From the NCBI GenBank assembly GCA_002696735.1, contig NZSL01000007.1, positions 345,347-409,346 of the forward strand: a stretch of DNA of 64,000 bases, given 5' to 3'. The translations under genes were made by a program, and so were the position numbers. Below are positions 56,325-64,000 of this stretch, piece by piece. The DNA is from Methylophaga sp. (GTDB taxonomy: Bacteria > Pseudomonadota > Gammaproteobacteria > Nitrosococcales > Methylophagaceae). Each line of letters opens with the position of its first letter. The stretch's first letter is position 1. The notes beneath the pieces were generated by a model. It was not told the origin of the DNA. It did no database searches and was given only the letters and a program-made list of their open reading frames with translations.

Positions 56325-57035
56325 CTACAAAGGCACACCAATCCGCTGAGCAACTTCTTCATAGGCTTCAATCACACCACCCAGCCCCTGACGAAAACGG
56401 TCTTTATCAAGTTTTTTACGGGTTTCAGCATCCCATAAACGGCATCCATCCGGGCTGAACTCATCACCGAGATAGACTTCGTCTTTGAACACACCGAATT
56501 CCAGTTTGTAATCCACCAGAATCATCCCGGCATCAGCAAACAATTTTTTCAACACCTGATTCACTTCAAAAGTCAGCGCTTTCATCCGTTGGACCTGTTC
56601 ATCGGTGGCCCAGCCAAAAGTGGCGATATGGTATTCATTAACCATTGGGTCATGCAGAGCATCATTTTTCAGGAAAAACTCAAATACCGGCGGATTAAGC
56701 TCCATTCCATCTTCCACGCCAAGCCGGCGGACCAGACTGCCTGAAGCCACATTACGCACCACACATTCCACCGGGATCATTTTCATGTTTTTGACCAGCG
56801 CTTCATTGGCACTGAGCAGTTTTTCAAAATGCGTCGGAATACCCGCGTTGGCCAATTGCTCCATGATAAATGCATTGAACTTATTATTAATCTCACCTTT
56901 ACGGCTTAATTGTTCGATACGTTCACCATCAAATGCCGATGTATCGTCCCGGAAACTGAGCACAACATAATCCTGGTCTTCTGTAGCAAAGACGCTTTTG
57001 GCTTTACCGGCATAGAGTTGCTGTAATTTTTGCAT
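56325..57035 (-). CDS. purC: SAICAR synthase
   Basis: PurC joins aspartate to CAIR in purine synthesis. The 236-residue length is standard. Motifs include [38 protein letters not shown] and the LVDYKLEFG segment. It is the last gene of the dapA-bamC-MBL-purC group. Confidence 0.96.
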   Translation of the reverse strand: MQKLQQLYAGKAKSVFATEDQDYVVLSFRDDTSAFDGERIEQLSRKGEINNKFNAFIMEQLANAGIPTHFEKLLSANEALVKNMKMIPVECVVRNVASGSLVRRLGVEDGMELNPPVFEFFLKNDALHDPMVNEYHIATFGWATDEQVQRMKALTFEVNQVLKKLFADAGMILVDYKLEFGVFKDEVYLGDEFSPDGCRLWDAETRKKLDKDRFRQGLGGVIEAYEEVAQRIGVPL

Positions 57036-57046
57036 GGTGTTTTCTC

Positions 57047-57814
57047 TTAGGCTTTTTTAAGTTCGCGCCAGTCAAATCCGGCATCTTGTTCAGCGATGCC
57101 AATCCAGTCTGGTGTGCAGTTCAGTGCATCAGCAAATAAAGGACTCACCAAGGTCGGAGAATTATTTTTTTCGCTGATATGCATTGCAACAATGTGTTGC
57201 AAGCGTGAGGTGTCAATTTTCGCAAGTAATTCGGCAGATTGCACGTTATTTAAATGACCAAAACGTCCACCAACCCGCTGTTTTAAATATTCCGGGTATT
57301 CCCCCTGATCCAGCATTGCCATATCATGATTCGCTTCCAGCATCAGCCCATCACACAACGTCAAAGCTGACTCGATCACCGGTGTGATAAAACCAACATC
57401 AGTTAACAGGCCTAAGCGGAAATCACCGTTGTGGAACACAAACTGACTGGGTTCACGCGCATCGTGTGGCACCGGAAACGGTGAGACTTCAATATCATTA
57501 ACATTGAAACGCTCATGACAGCTAAACTCGTGAATATGCGGCATCACATCAACAGGTAAACCTGCTGCCGTGCCGGGTGTAGCATAAACCGGAATATTGA
57601 ATTTCTGTGATAAAACTCGAACGCCACCGATATGATCGGCATGCTCGTGTGTCACCAGAATAGCGGTGAGGTCCGAAGACGTCAGACCAACACGCCGCAG
57701 ACGTTTTTCAGTTTCACGAGCAGAAAAACCACAATCCACCAGAATTGTGGTTTTTCCCTGTGAAATCAGTGTTGCATTGCCCCGGCTACCGCTGCCAAGT
57801 GATGCAAAGCGCAT
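57047..57814 (-). CDS. Metallo-beta-lactamase fold hydrolase (YycJ/WalJ-like)
   Basis: The 255-residue cytoplasmic protein has the MBL zinc motif [14 protein letters not shown] near residue 55 and further metal ligands in LEANHD and the late HIS. In Pseudomonas-type genomes a similar gene stands between bamC and purC. The reaction is unknown; family members are nucleases or phosphodiesterases. Confidence 0.88.
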   Translation of the reverse strand: MRFASLGSGSRGNATLISQGKTTILVDCGFSARETEKRLRRVGLTSSDLTAILVTHEHADHIGGVRVLSQKFNIPVYATPGTAAGLPVDVMPHIHEFSCHERFNVNDIEVSPFPVPHDAREPSQFVFHNGDFRLGLLTDVGFITPVIESALTLCDGLMLEANHDMAMLDQGEYPEYLKQRVGGRFGHLNNVQSAELLAKIDTSRLQHIVAMHISEKNNSPTLVSPLFADALNCTPDWIGIAEQDAGFDWRELKKA

Positions 57815-58848
57815 TATTGAGTCAATTGTTCCTGAATCAGACCCAGTAAACGTTTCGCTGTTTCTGAAGAAGTACGAACCTGTTCAGAATCCAGTACGGT
57901 TATACGGGTATCTGACGCATCTGAAATAAGTTTGATGTAGTAGTACTCTTCAGGCGCCACCTCATCGTCATCTTTCCAGAAAGCCATACGACCAAAGAAG
58001 CCAGGTTCTTCTCTCTCAGCTTCGTTAAATGGATCCAGGTAGCGCACGTAATATGTACCACGTGAACGGTCACGATCTTCAACAGCAAAACCACGGCTAT
58101 CCAATACCCGACCGACACGATCCCAAACGGTAGTGAATTCCTGCTCCACCAATAAAGCCTGTTGACCTTCGGCTTCATCCAACAAAATGACACGCGCTTC
58201 AGTTTGTTGTGCTGCTGAGCTTGGCAAAGAGGCCTCAGCACGTGCTTTATCCTGTTGGTATAAGCCACCAAGATATTCAGCCAACTGACGCAGCATCGCT
58301 TCATCTTTCTGATTGTTGCGATTGGTATCATCTACACCATTCACATAAACTCGAGCCGAACGATTTACATCTCCGCGCTCCATACGAACACGATAGGCAT
58401 AGCCATCAACGTCCGGCTGGGTATCCATCAGACCAATACGCTGATCTTTACGGTGAATATTCATATTGATATCCGCCCAGAAAGCTTCAATACGTTGCCA
58501 GGTTTCATCACGGTCTCCCGGAACGACCAGATGCCGATCATCCCCCTCGCCCGATAAAGCAGGTTTGGATTCTGGAGTGATGTTATAACGCGCTGCTAAT
58601 GGATTGGTGCTGGCTTCTTCATATTCGGAATACGTTGCTGAGCTTTGCTGATTGCCAGCGATTTGATCGTTGATTCGTGATGTGCTCAAGTCAGGTGGAA
58701 TGTCCAACGGTGGCATTGTTTCTGCTTTACGATACTTTTGGGTATTATCAGGAGCAACCTCATCCAGTGATGGCATTAACCCACAACCTGAAACGCTTAC
58801 TGCGACCAGCACTCCACAGGCTTTCAACTTAAAACGATTTGTGTTCAT
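57814..58848 (-). CDS. bamC: Outer membrane protein assembly factor BamC
   Basis: The 344-residue lipoprotein has the lipobox VSGCGLMPSLDE and two helix-grip domains. The N-terminal unstructured stretch binds BamD in E. coli, where the role is to support outer membrane protein insertion. It follows dapA by 18 bp and shares a one-base junction with the MBL gene. Confidence 0.92.
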   Translation of the reverse strand: MNTNRFKLKACGVLVAVSVSGCGLMPSLDEVAPDNTQKYRKAETMPPLDIPPDLSTSRINDQIAGNQQSSATYSEYEEASTNPLAARYNITPESKPALSGEGDDRHLVVPGDRDETWQRIEAFWADINMNIHRKDQRIGLMDTQPDVDGYAYRVRMERGDVNRSARVYVNGVDDTNRNNQKDEAMLRQLAEYLGGLYQQDKARAEASLPSSAAQQTEARVILLDEAEGQQALLVEQEFTTVWDRVGRVLDSRGFAVEDRDRSRGTYYVRYLDPFNEAEREEPGFFGRMAFWKDDDEVAPEEYYYIKLISDASDTRITVLDSEQVRTSSETAKRLLGLIQEQLTQ

Positions 58849-58866
58849 TTAATTACATTCACTCAC

Positions 58867-59748
58867 TTAGGGATTCAGAACACCGGCAGTGACCAGCGCC
58901 TCACGAACCGGTTGATGAAATTGTTCAGACAAAACTGTCATTGGTAAACGTATCCCTTCCGGTATCAGACCCATTTCATGGAGAGCCCATTTAACCGGAA
59001 TAGGATTGGATTCAGAAAATAACCGCTGATGCAGTAAAGATAATTTATCGTTTATTTCACGGGCATTATCAGCATCACCCTTCAAAGCAGATTCACACAT
59101 CTGGCTCATTAAGGCAGGTGCCACATTCGCAGTCACTGAAATGACCCCACGACCACCCGCCAGAATAAAATCAACGGTATTGGCATCTTCGCCGGTATAA
59201 AGTTCGAAATTATCGTCACACAGTTCCTTAATTAACGACACTCTTCGTACATCTCCGGTCGCTTCTTTAATACCGATAATATTGCCGATTTTGGCCAGAC
59301 GACCAACAGTTTCCGGTAATAAGTCACAGGCTGTGCGGCTGGGAACGTTATAGAGGATTTGCGGAATATCCACCGCTTCAGCAATCGCTTTAAAATGCAG
59401 ATACAAACCTTCCTGAGTCGGTCGGTTGTAATAAGGTGTGACCAACAGAACGGCCGCAACACCTAATTGTTTAGCGTAATGGGACAGTTCAATGGCTTCT
59501 TCGGTAGAGTTGGCACCGGTACCGGCAATGACGGGAATGCGACCCGCAGCCTGCTCCACCACCTGACGAATTACATCTGTATGCTCATCAATGCTTAATG
59601 TAGCGGACTCACCAGTAGTACCGACAGCCACAATCGCACTGGTGCCATTTTGAATATGAAAATCAACGAGCTTGCGCAGGCTTTCACCGTCTAACGAGCC
59701 ATCCGCCCGCATGGGTGTTACCAGAGCTACCATACTGCCGCTGAACAT
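58867..59748 (-). CDS. dapA: 4-hydroxy-tetrahydrodipicolinate synthase
   Basis: DapA makes the lysine and diaminopimelate precursor from pyruvate and aspartate semialdehyde. The 293-residue protein begins [13 protein letters not shown], as expected. The active-site Tyr is in [12 protein letters not shown], the Schiff-base Lys in [10 protein letters not shown] reject a 70-residue upstream extension because it is basic and not family-like; ggag lies ten bases before the chosen ATG. Confidence 0.96.
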   Translation of the reverse strand: MFSGSMVALVTPMRADGSLDGESLRKLVDFHIQNGTSAIVAVGTTGESATLSIDEHTDVIRQVVEQAAGRIPVIAGTGANSTEEAIELSHYAKQLGVAAVLLVTPYYNRPTQEGLYLHFKAIAEAVDIPQILYNVPSRTACDLLPETVGRLAKIGNIIGIKEATGDVRRVSLIKELCDDNFELYTGEDANTVDFILAGGRGVISVTANVAPALMSQMCESALKGDADNAREINDKLSLLHQRLFSESNPIPVKWALHEMGLIPEGIRLPMTVLSEQFHQPVREALVTAGVLNP

Positions 59749-59866
59749 ATTCATCAGACTCCGCGAAAATAAACTGGCATGGTACTTTGCCAGCCAGTAG
59801 ATGACAAGACCGGACTGCTTTGGGTAAGGTACTGCCAGCAAAATAATCACTAATGGAGAACGTTTA

Positions 59867-60334
59867 ATGACGACAGTTAATTTACAGCAAACCGTACCGG
59901 ATTTTGAATTGCCTTCCACTGGCGATAAAAACATCCGGCTTTCCGACTTGCATGGCAAGAATGTGCTTATCTATTTTTACCCCAAAGACAACACCCCAGG
60001 ATGCACATTGGAAGGTCAGAATTTCCGTGATCATATTGAGACGTTTAATGCTCACAACACACTGATATTCGGGATCTCCAGAGACAGCGTGCGTGCTCAT
60101 GAAAACTTCAAGGAAAAACAGCAATTTCCTTTTGACTTACTCTCTGATGCTGATGAAACAGTCTGTAACTTGTTTGGCGTGATGCAGCTGAAGAAAAATT
60201 ATGGACGTGAATACATGGGCATTGTTCGCAGTACATTCCTTATCGATACAGAAGGAAAGCTGATCCATGAATGGCGAAATGTCAAAGTCAAACAACATAT
60301 TGATGAAGTATTGGACGTCGTCAAAAACCTATAA
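59867..60334 (+). CDS. bcp: Thioredoxin-dependent peroxiredoxin (Bcp)
   Basis: The 155-residue peroxiredoxin has the peroxidatic Cys in [15 protein letters not shown] and the fold pattern [25 protein letters not shown]. It reduces hydrogen and organic peroxides. A ribosome site (ggag) lies nine bases upstream. It is divergent from dapA, and the two promoters share a 118-bp gap. Confidence 0.95.
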   Translation: MTTVNLQQTVPDFELPSTGDKNIRLSDLHGKNVLIYFYPKDNTPGCTLEGQNFRDHIETFNAHNTLIFGISRDSVRAHENFKEKQQFPFDLLSDADETVCNLFGVMQLKKNYGREYMGIVRSTFLIDTEGKLIHEWRNVKVKQHIDEVLDVVKNL

Positions 60335-60425
60335 GATCCAACAAGAATCATAGATAATAGACTTGTAAAACAGGTATTTACATTACTCTTTTTAAGTGCA
60401 CTAATAAAACCCGCTGCTCCTCCCC

Positions 60426-60456
60426 TACCGCACCAACCCAGTGCGGTATTTTTTTC
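60426..60456 (+). terminator. Terminator after bcp
   Basis: taccgcac (60426-60433) and gtgcggta (60441-60448) form an 8-bp stem with a 7-base loop, followed by seven T. Confidence 0.88.
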
Positions 60457-60554
60457 TCTTTAACGATTAACCACTTGTTTTTAATCGACTTCACAGACTG
60501 GTTTAGAAATTGCCTACCCCTTTTGGAGTATTCCTAACTAAGGTATCAATTGCT

Positions 60555-62699
60555 ATGTCTTTAAAAAGTCAGTCGATGAATTTGAGTGTTGCTGAACGAC
60601 ACTGGCTCCCCTGGTTTGGTCAAACGGGAAAGTTTGCCATGAGATGGAGCTGTTATCTCAATCGTGATACCTATGCCGAAGTTGAACATACATTCGAAGG
60701 AATTGCGGCAACTCGTGTCAAACTACTACAGCAATGGACGCATTCCCAATGGAATCAGCTCAAGCTACTCGCAGAGCAATTACCCGGTTCTCTCGGTGAT
60801 ATGGATAGCTCTCTGCTTGAACAACGGCTGAACTCTGCTAAACATTTTTCCGAGATATTTATTATTGAAAAGAGCGGTCGAGTGATCCAATCGACTTATT
60901 CAGCACATATCGGCCAGCATGACCTGAATAACAACGCCGTTGAACAAGGTCTGAAACAGCCCTTTTTGCATGGTCCCTATACCGATCCGTTAACGCTCAA
61001 GATTGGGCCCTCAAGTTCAAAGTTTCATGATGAAGTGACTTTGATGTTTTATCTGCCGTTAGTAAACGGCGATCAGGTTGTTGGTGCGTTATGTGGCCGT
61101 GTACCCAATGACGTAGTAAGTGATTTAATTCAACGCGAAGCAGGTCATGTTTATCCAGAGTCTGGGGACAACTATATTTTTATGGTGGAATCACGTTTTG
61201 ACCCGATGATTCAGCAAGGCGTTGCTCTGTCCCGATCACGGTTTGAAGATAACACTTTCTCGCATGGTGAAAATCTTAAGTCCGGCATAAACACTCATTG
61301 GGGAGTGGTTAAAGTTAATCGGCATACCGAGTTCGAAATTCGGTTTACCGATCCGGCGACTGGCCAATTACACCCGGGGGTACGCGAAACTATTCGCAAT
61401 GGCGAAAACCTGTTTGTCACTTATCCTGGTTATTCAGATTACCGGCATATTCCCGTCATTGGTAAAGGTGTGACTTTTCAATTAACAGGCTCTCCTGATC
61501 GTTGGGGAATGATGTGTGAGGGCGACCTGGAAGAGGTTTACCGTCGCCGCTCAGTGAATGTCAGCTTATTGAAAGGCTTTGTCTCAGGCATGATAGCGTT
61601 GGTGGGGGTAAACAGTGCTTTACACTATTTCACCACGCTACCTCAATTTGCTATCGACACGGTATCCGTTTGCATGATGATTATCATTGCATTACTAATC
61701 CGTAAATTCAGTACTAAACGACTTGCAGATCGAATGAATGAAATGACACGAGTTATCCAGGAGATTGCTGAGGGTGAGGGAAATCTCCGGCAACGCCTGA
61801 ATAATGAAAAAATGATGGCCGATGAAACAGGCGACATGGGTCGCTGGATTAACAGTTTTATCGATAATCTGGATGGCATCGTCGGACAGGTGATTTTTTC
61901 CAGTCACGACGTACACCAAACCAATAAATCCATGTTAGATACCAACCGTGAGGCCTATCAGGTATCAGCAGAAGTGACCGACGCAATAACTAAAATGCTC
62001 GATCTGTTGAAAGAGCAAATAGAGGATATCGGCCAGGCTAATCAAACCGCCGAGACCATGAAACTTGAAATGGACCGAGTCGTGGAAGACGCTCGGGTTC
62101 AATTTGAAAGTGCCCGCAAAGGCACTCAAGAGATACGCAACGTCGTTGAAAATACGGCTAATTCAGTCAGATCACTGAATGACCGAACCTCTGAAATCGG
62201 CAAGATAATCAATGTTATCACTGAAATTACTAATCAAACCAATATGCTGGCATTAAATGCTGCTATTGAAGCGGCCCGGGCCGGCGAGCATGGCCGAGGT
62301 TTTTCAGTCGTGGCCGATGAGGTTCGTAATTTGGCCTCACGCACAGCGAATTCTGCCGACGAAATTCAACGCATGATAGAAGGCATGCAACAGGAAACTC
62401 AGGAAGCCATGCGCTTTATGGAAACTGGAGTAGAAAACGTCGACAGAAGTTTGAAAATGACTGAACAAGCTTCAAGCGATAATGGTGAGTTGCATATTCT
62501 GGTCGAGCAGATGTTCTCCACCATCAAACAACTGGCAAACAACAGCCATATACACGGCGATACTGCCCGACAAGTAGGAGTATCTGCTGAACAATTAAAG
62601 TCAGCGGTCAGTGCTTTGCAATCTCGTTCGACAATGGTTCGTAATACAGCCCAAACATTATCCCAATTAGTGGGTGTATTTCAGGTCAGTCCACGTTGA
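60555..62699 (+). CDS. Methyl-accepting chemotaxis protein with unusual topology
   Basis: The 714-residue receptor has the conserved signalling tip (TNQTNMLALNAAIEAARAGE near residue 560) and a Cache-like region (FSEIFIIEKSGRVIQSTYS near residue 95). The only hydrophobic segments are two adjacent spans near residues 340-358 and 363-383; there is no N-terminal span before the sensor. The sensor would therefore lie in the cytoplasm. The ATG at 60555 has aagg upstream; a longer TTG frame adds 15 residues and no span. Confidence 0.9.
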   Translation: MSLKSQSMNLSVAERHWLPWFGQTGKFAMRWSCYLNRDTYAEVEHTFEGIAATRVKLLQQWTHSQWNQLKLLAEQLPGSLGDMDSSLLEQRLNSAKHFSEIFIIEKSGRVIQSTYSAHIGQHDLNNNAVEQGLKQPFLHGPYTDPLTLKIGPSSSKFHDEVTLMFYLPLVNGDQVVGALCGRVPNDVVSDLIQREAGHVYPESGDNYIFMVESRFDPMIQQGVALSRSRFEDNTFSHGENLKSGINTHWGVVKVNRHTEFEIRFTDPATGQLHPGVRETIRNGENLFVTYPGYSDYRHIPVIGKGVTFQLTGSPDRWGMMCEGDLEEVYRRRSVNVSLLKGFVSGMIALVGVNSALHYFTTLPQFAIDTVSVCMMIIIALLIRKFSTKRLADRMNEMTRVIQEIAEGEGNLRQRLNNEKMMADETGDMGRWINSFIDNLDGIVGQVIFSSHDVHQTNKSMLDTNREAYQVSAEVTDAITKMLDLLKEQIEDIGQANQTAETMKLEMDRVVEDARVQFESARKGTQEIRNVVENTANSVRSLNDRTSEIGKIINVITEITNQTNMLALNAAIEAARAGEHGRGFSVVADEVRNLASRTANSADEIQRMIEGMQQETQEAMRFMETGVENVDRSLKMTEQASSDNGELHILVEQMFSTIKQLANNSHIHGDTARQVGVSAEQLKSAVSALQSRSTMVRNTAQTLSQLVGVFQVSPR

Positions 62700-62716
62700 A
62701 CCGGCTCAGGCCGGTT
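62699..62716. terminator. Short hairpin between convergent genes
   Basis: aaccgg (62699-62704) pairs with ccggtt (62711-62716) around a 6-base loop. It overlaps both stop codons and has no long T-run. Confidence 0.4.
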
Positions 62717-64000
62717 TCAGATCAAAGGCAATGCAAATCCGTTCCTCATCCGAGTTGAAGGGAATCGTGCGATGAAATACCGATGAGGGAAACATCACAA
62801 TATCCCCAACCTCAGGTGCGATGGTTTTGCTGGGAAATTTGTCATGTTGCTTGGGATAATCATCCCCATGGGTGCTTAGCTCAATGCTGCCTTCATCGGG
62901 ATGTGTTTTTTGCTTGGGCACTGCCAGGTACAACGCTCCGCTTACCCAACCTTCTTCATGAATATGCGACGTTAAATGCCCGCCGGTTTTCATTCTGACG
63001 TACCAGGAGCTGGCAAACACGGTTTGCTTAGGGAACCCTTTGGCGAAAATACCGCTTTCACCTTTTAGATTTTCGCGATAATCATCTATGGCACGCGCTA
63101 CCAATTTGGCGATTTGCTGAAAGCTGGCCTCTGAGCGTTTAAACAAATTTCCTGCAGACTGCACACCATGATGCAGACGGCCCTGACTTTTTTCTTCAAT
63201 ATCGGCCTGTTCGATATCCGCCAGTAGTTGTTTTAGCAGTTCGCTATCGCCTTTTAATTCCGGCACTTGCACATGACAAACCAGATCCAACGGATTTTTA
63301 CAGAAATTATAGTCATTCACCGTGCCAAAGTTTTCGGCGTAATGTCCTGCGAGTGTCGCCAGAAATGGCGAGCTATGGCGGGCTTTTTTCAGTTGATCCA
63401 AGCCCTGTTTGAATTCATCAAATCGCTCAGTTTTATACAGACAATATAAAGAACGTTCTTGCCAATCCGCGTACTGCGATTGTTGAAAATAGCGTAAAGC
63501 CAGCGGCAAATCGCCACTGTCATAGAAATAGACTGCCAGACTGTAATTTGCCAAAGGTAAACTGGGATCCAGCTCCAATGCGCGTTTGTAGGCAGCAACT
63601 GATTCATCATAACGTCCCTGATCACGCAAAACTTCACCGATATTACTATGCACTTCAGCATAGTCTGGTTTTAATTCCAGCGCCTGATTATAGACAGCAA
63701 TGGCATCGGCCAGTTTTCCCTGATTTTTAAGTGCTGTACCAAGATTAAAATACAGTTGGGCATCCTGTGAAATCGTTAACGCACGCTGATATATCGCTAC
63801 CGATTCTTCCAACCGACCCTGTTCCTGCAGACAAACGCCAAGATTGGCAATGGCTTCCAGGAAATTCGGCTGTTGTTCAATGGCTTTTTGATAATACTGA
63901 CCCGCCTCTTCAAAGCGGTTTTGGGATTGCAATGCATAGCCCAGGTTATAAAGGGCATCTGTCAATTCGGGTTTCAATCTCAGTACTTTTTTATAGCTGT
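62706..64000 (-). CDS. TPR protein with C-terminal 2OG-Fe(II) oxygenase domain (partial, 5' end beyond window)
   Basis: The frame is open to the window edge, where SYKKVLRLKPELTDALYNLG continues a TPR, so the gene begins outside. At least six TPR units (34-residue repeats such as SNIGEVLRDQGRYDESVAAYKRALE) are followed by a 2-oxoglutarate Fe(II) oxygenase domain with iron ligands in SHIHEEGWVSGALYL and FHRTIPF and the co-substrate Arg in ERICIAFDL. Proteins of this layout may hydroxylate a protein or a glycan-linked substrate. Confidence 0.88.
   Translation of the reverse strand, partial: SYKKVLRLKPELTDALYNLGYALQSQNRFEEAGQYYQKAIEQQPNFLEAIANLGVCLQEQGRLEESVAIYQRALTISQDAQLYFNLGTALKNQGKLADAIAVYNQALELKPDYAEVHSNIGEVLRDQGRYDESVAAYKRALELDPSLPLANYSLAVYFYDSGDLPLALRYFQQSQYADWQERSLYCLYKTERFDEFKQGLDQLKKARHSSPFLATLAGHYAENFGTVNDYNFCKNPLDLVCHVQVPELKGDSELLKQLLADIEQADIEEKSQGRLHHGVQSAGNLFKRSEASFQQIAKLVARAIDDYRENLKGESGIFAKGFPKQTVFASSWYVRMKTGGHLTSHIHEEGWVSGALYLAVPKQKTHPDEGSIELSTHGDDYPKQHDKFPSKTIAPEVGDIVMFPSSVFHRTIPFNSDEERICIAFDLKPA

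Noticed and set aside
58867..59958. Long 363-residue form of DapA
   Set aside because: The extra 70 N-terminal residues are unlike any DapA and overlap the divergent bcp promoter and coding start.

Overview
The window looks like chromosome of a marine methylotrophic gammaproteobacterium, most likely Methylophaga or a close relative. The strongest pointer is a 456-residue flavin monooxygenase (13885-15255) that matches, as I remember it, the trimethylamine monooxygenase of Methylophaga closely over its full length. It sits in one locus with a TMAO demethylase (Tdm) gene. The other genes (purL, pepN, dcd, apbC, rimK, dapA-bamC-purC, pilA) are ordinary gammaproteobacterial housekeeping genes. 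I saw no tRNA, rRNA, CRISPR array or insertion sequence.

Layout. 1-7.6 kb: the end of an ethanolamine-use and ammonium-uptake group (eutC, amt, an unlisted 54-residue membrane protein), then on the minus strand a lipase, an SSS symporter with its DUF3311 partner and a DUF1097 membrane protein. 7.6-8.1 kb: a MOSC protein. 8.1-13.2 kb: a minus-strand island with a good sigma-54 promoter, reading DUF2934, Hsp20, CbpM-like, eRF1-like host-attachment protein, a structured 220-bp gap, a retron-type reverse transcriptase and a secreted Gln/Glu-rich protein, with a VpsR-like sigma-54 activator directly upstream. 13.7-22.2 kb: the TMA locus, with kinase, regulator, PAS protein and tmm on the minus strand and tdm plus an MFS transporter on the plus strand. 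22.3-25.7 kb: an ATP-grasp ligase paired with a large protein carrying a papain-like Q-x5-C, His, Asn signature. 25.7-31.8 kb: two diguanylate cyclases, a LysE exporter, a lytic transglycosylase-like lipoprotein and a glycine-zipper lipoprotein.

31.9-42.7 kb is housekeeping: purL, RDD, DUF2835, HIT, pepN, a NIF3-like protein, a WD40 lipoprotein, dcd, apbC. 42.8-50.9 kb is a leftward polyamine group giving an S-adenosylmethionine-independent route from arginine to spermidine (speA, carboxy(nor)spermidine dehydrogenase, carboxy(nor)spermidine decarboxylase, speB), followed by SnoaL-like, GNAT and nitrilase genes. 51-53.5 kb is a RimK operon (RimB-like protease, RimK, aspartoacylase-like). 53.6-55.9 kb has pilA with its own sigma-54 promoter and a PglL/Wzy-type ligase. 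56.3-59.7 kb is dapA-bamC-MBL-purC, with bcp divergent. The window ends with an unusual chemoreceptor and a TPR/2OG-oxygenase gene that runs off the edge.

Three copies of a nested inverted-repeat element (about 280-290 bp) lie at 45.0, 47.4 and 56.0 kb, each placed just after the stop codon of a leftward gene. The most novel candidates are the sigma-54-controlled chaperone/retron island and the ATP-grasp/papain-like pair. All assignments are from reading the sequence; no database search was run.
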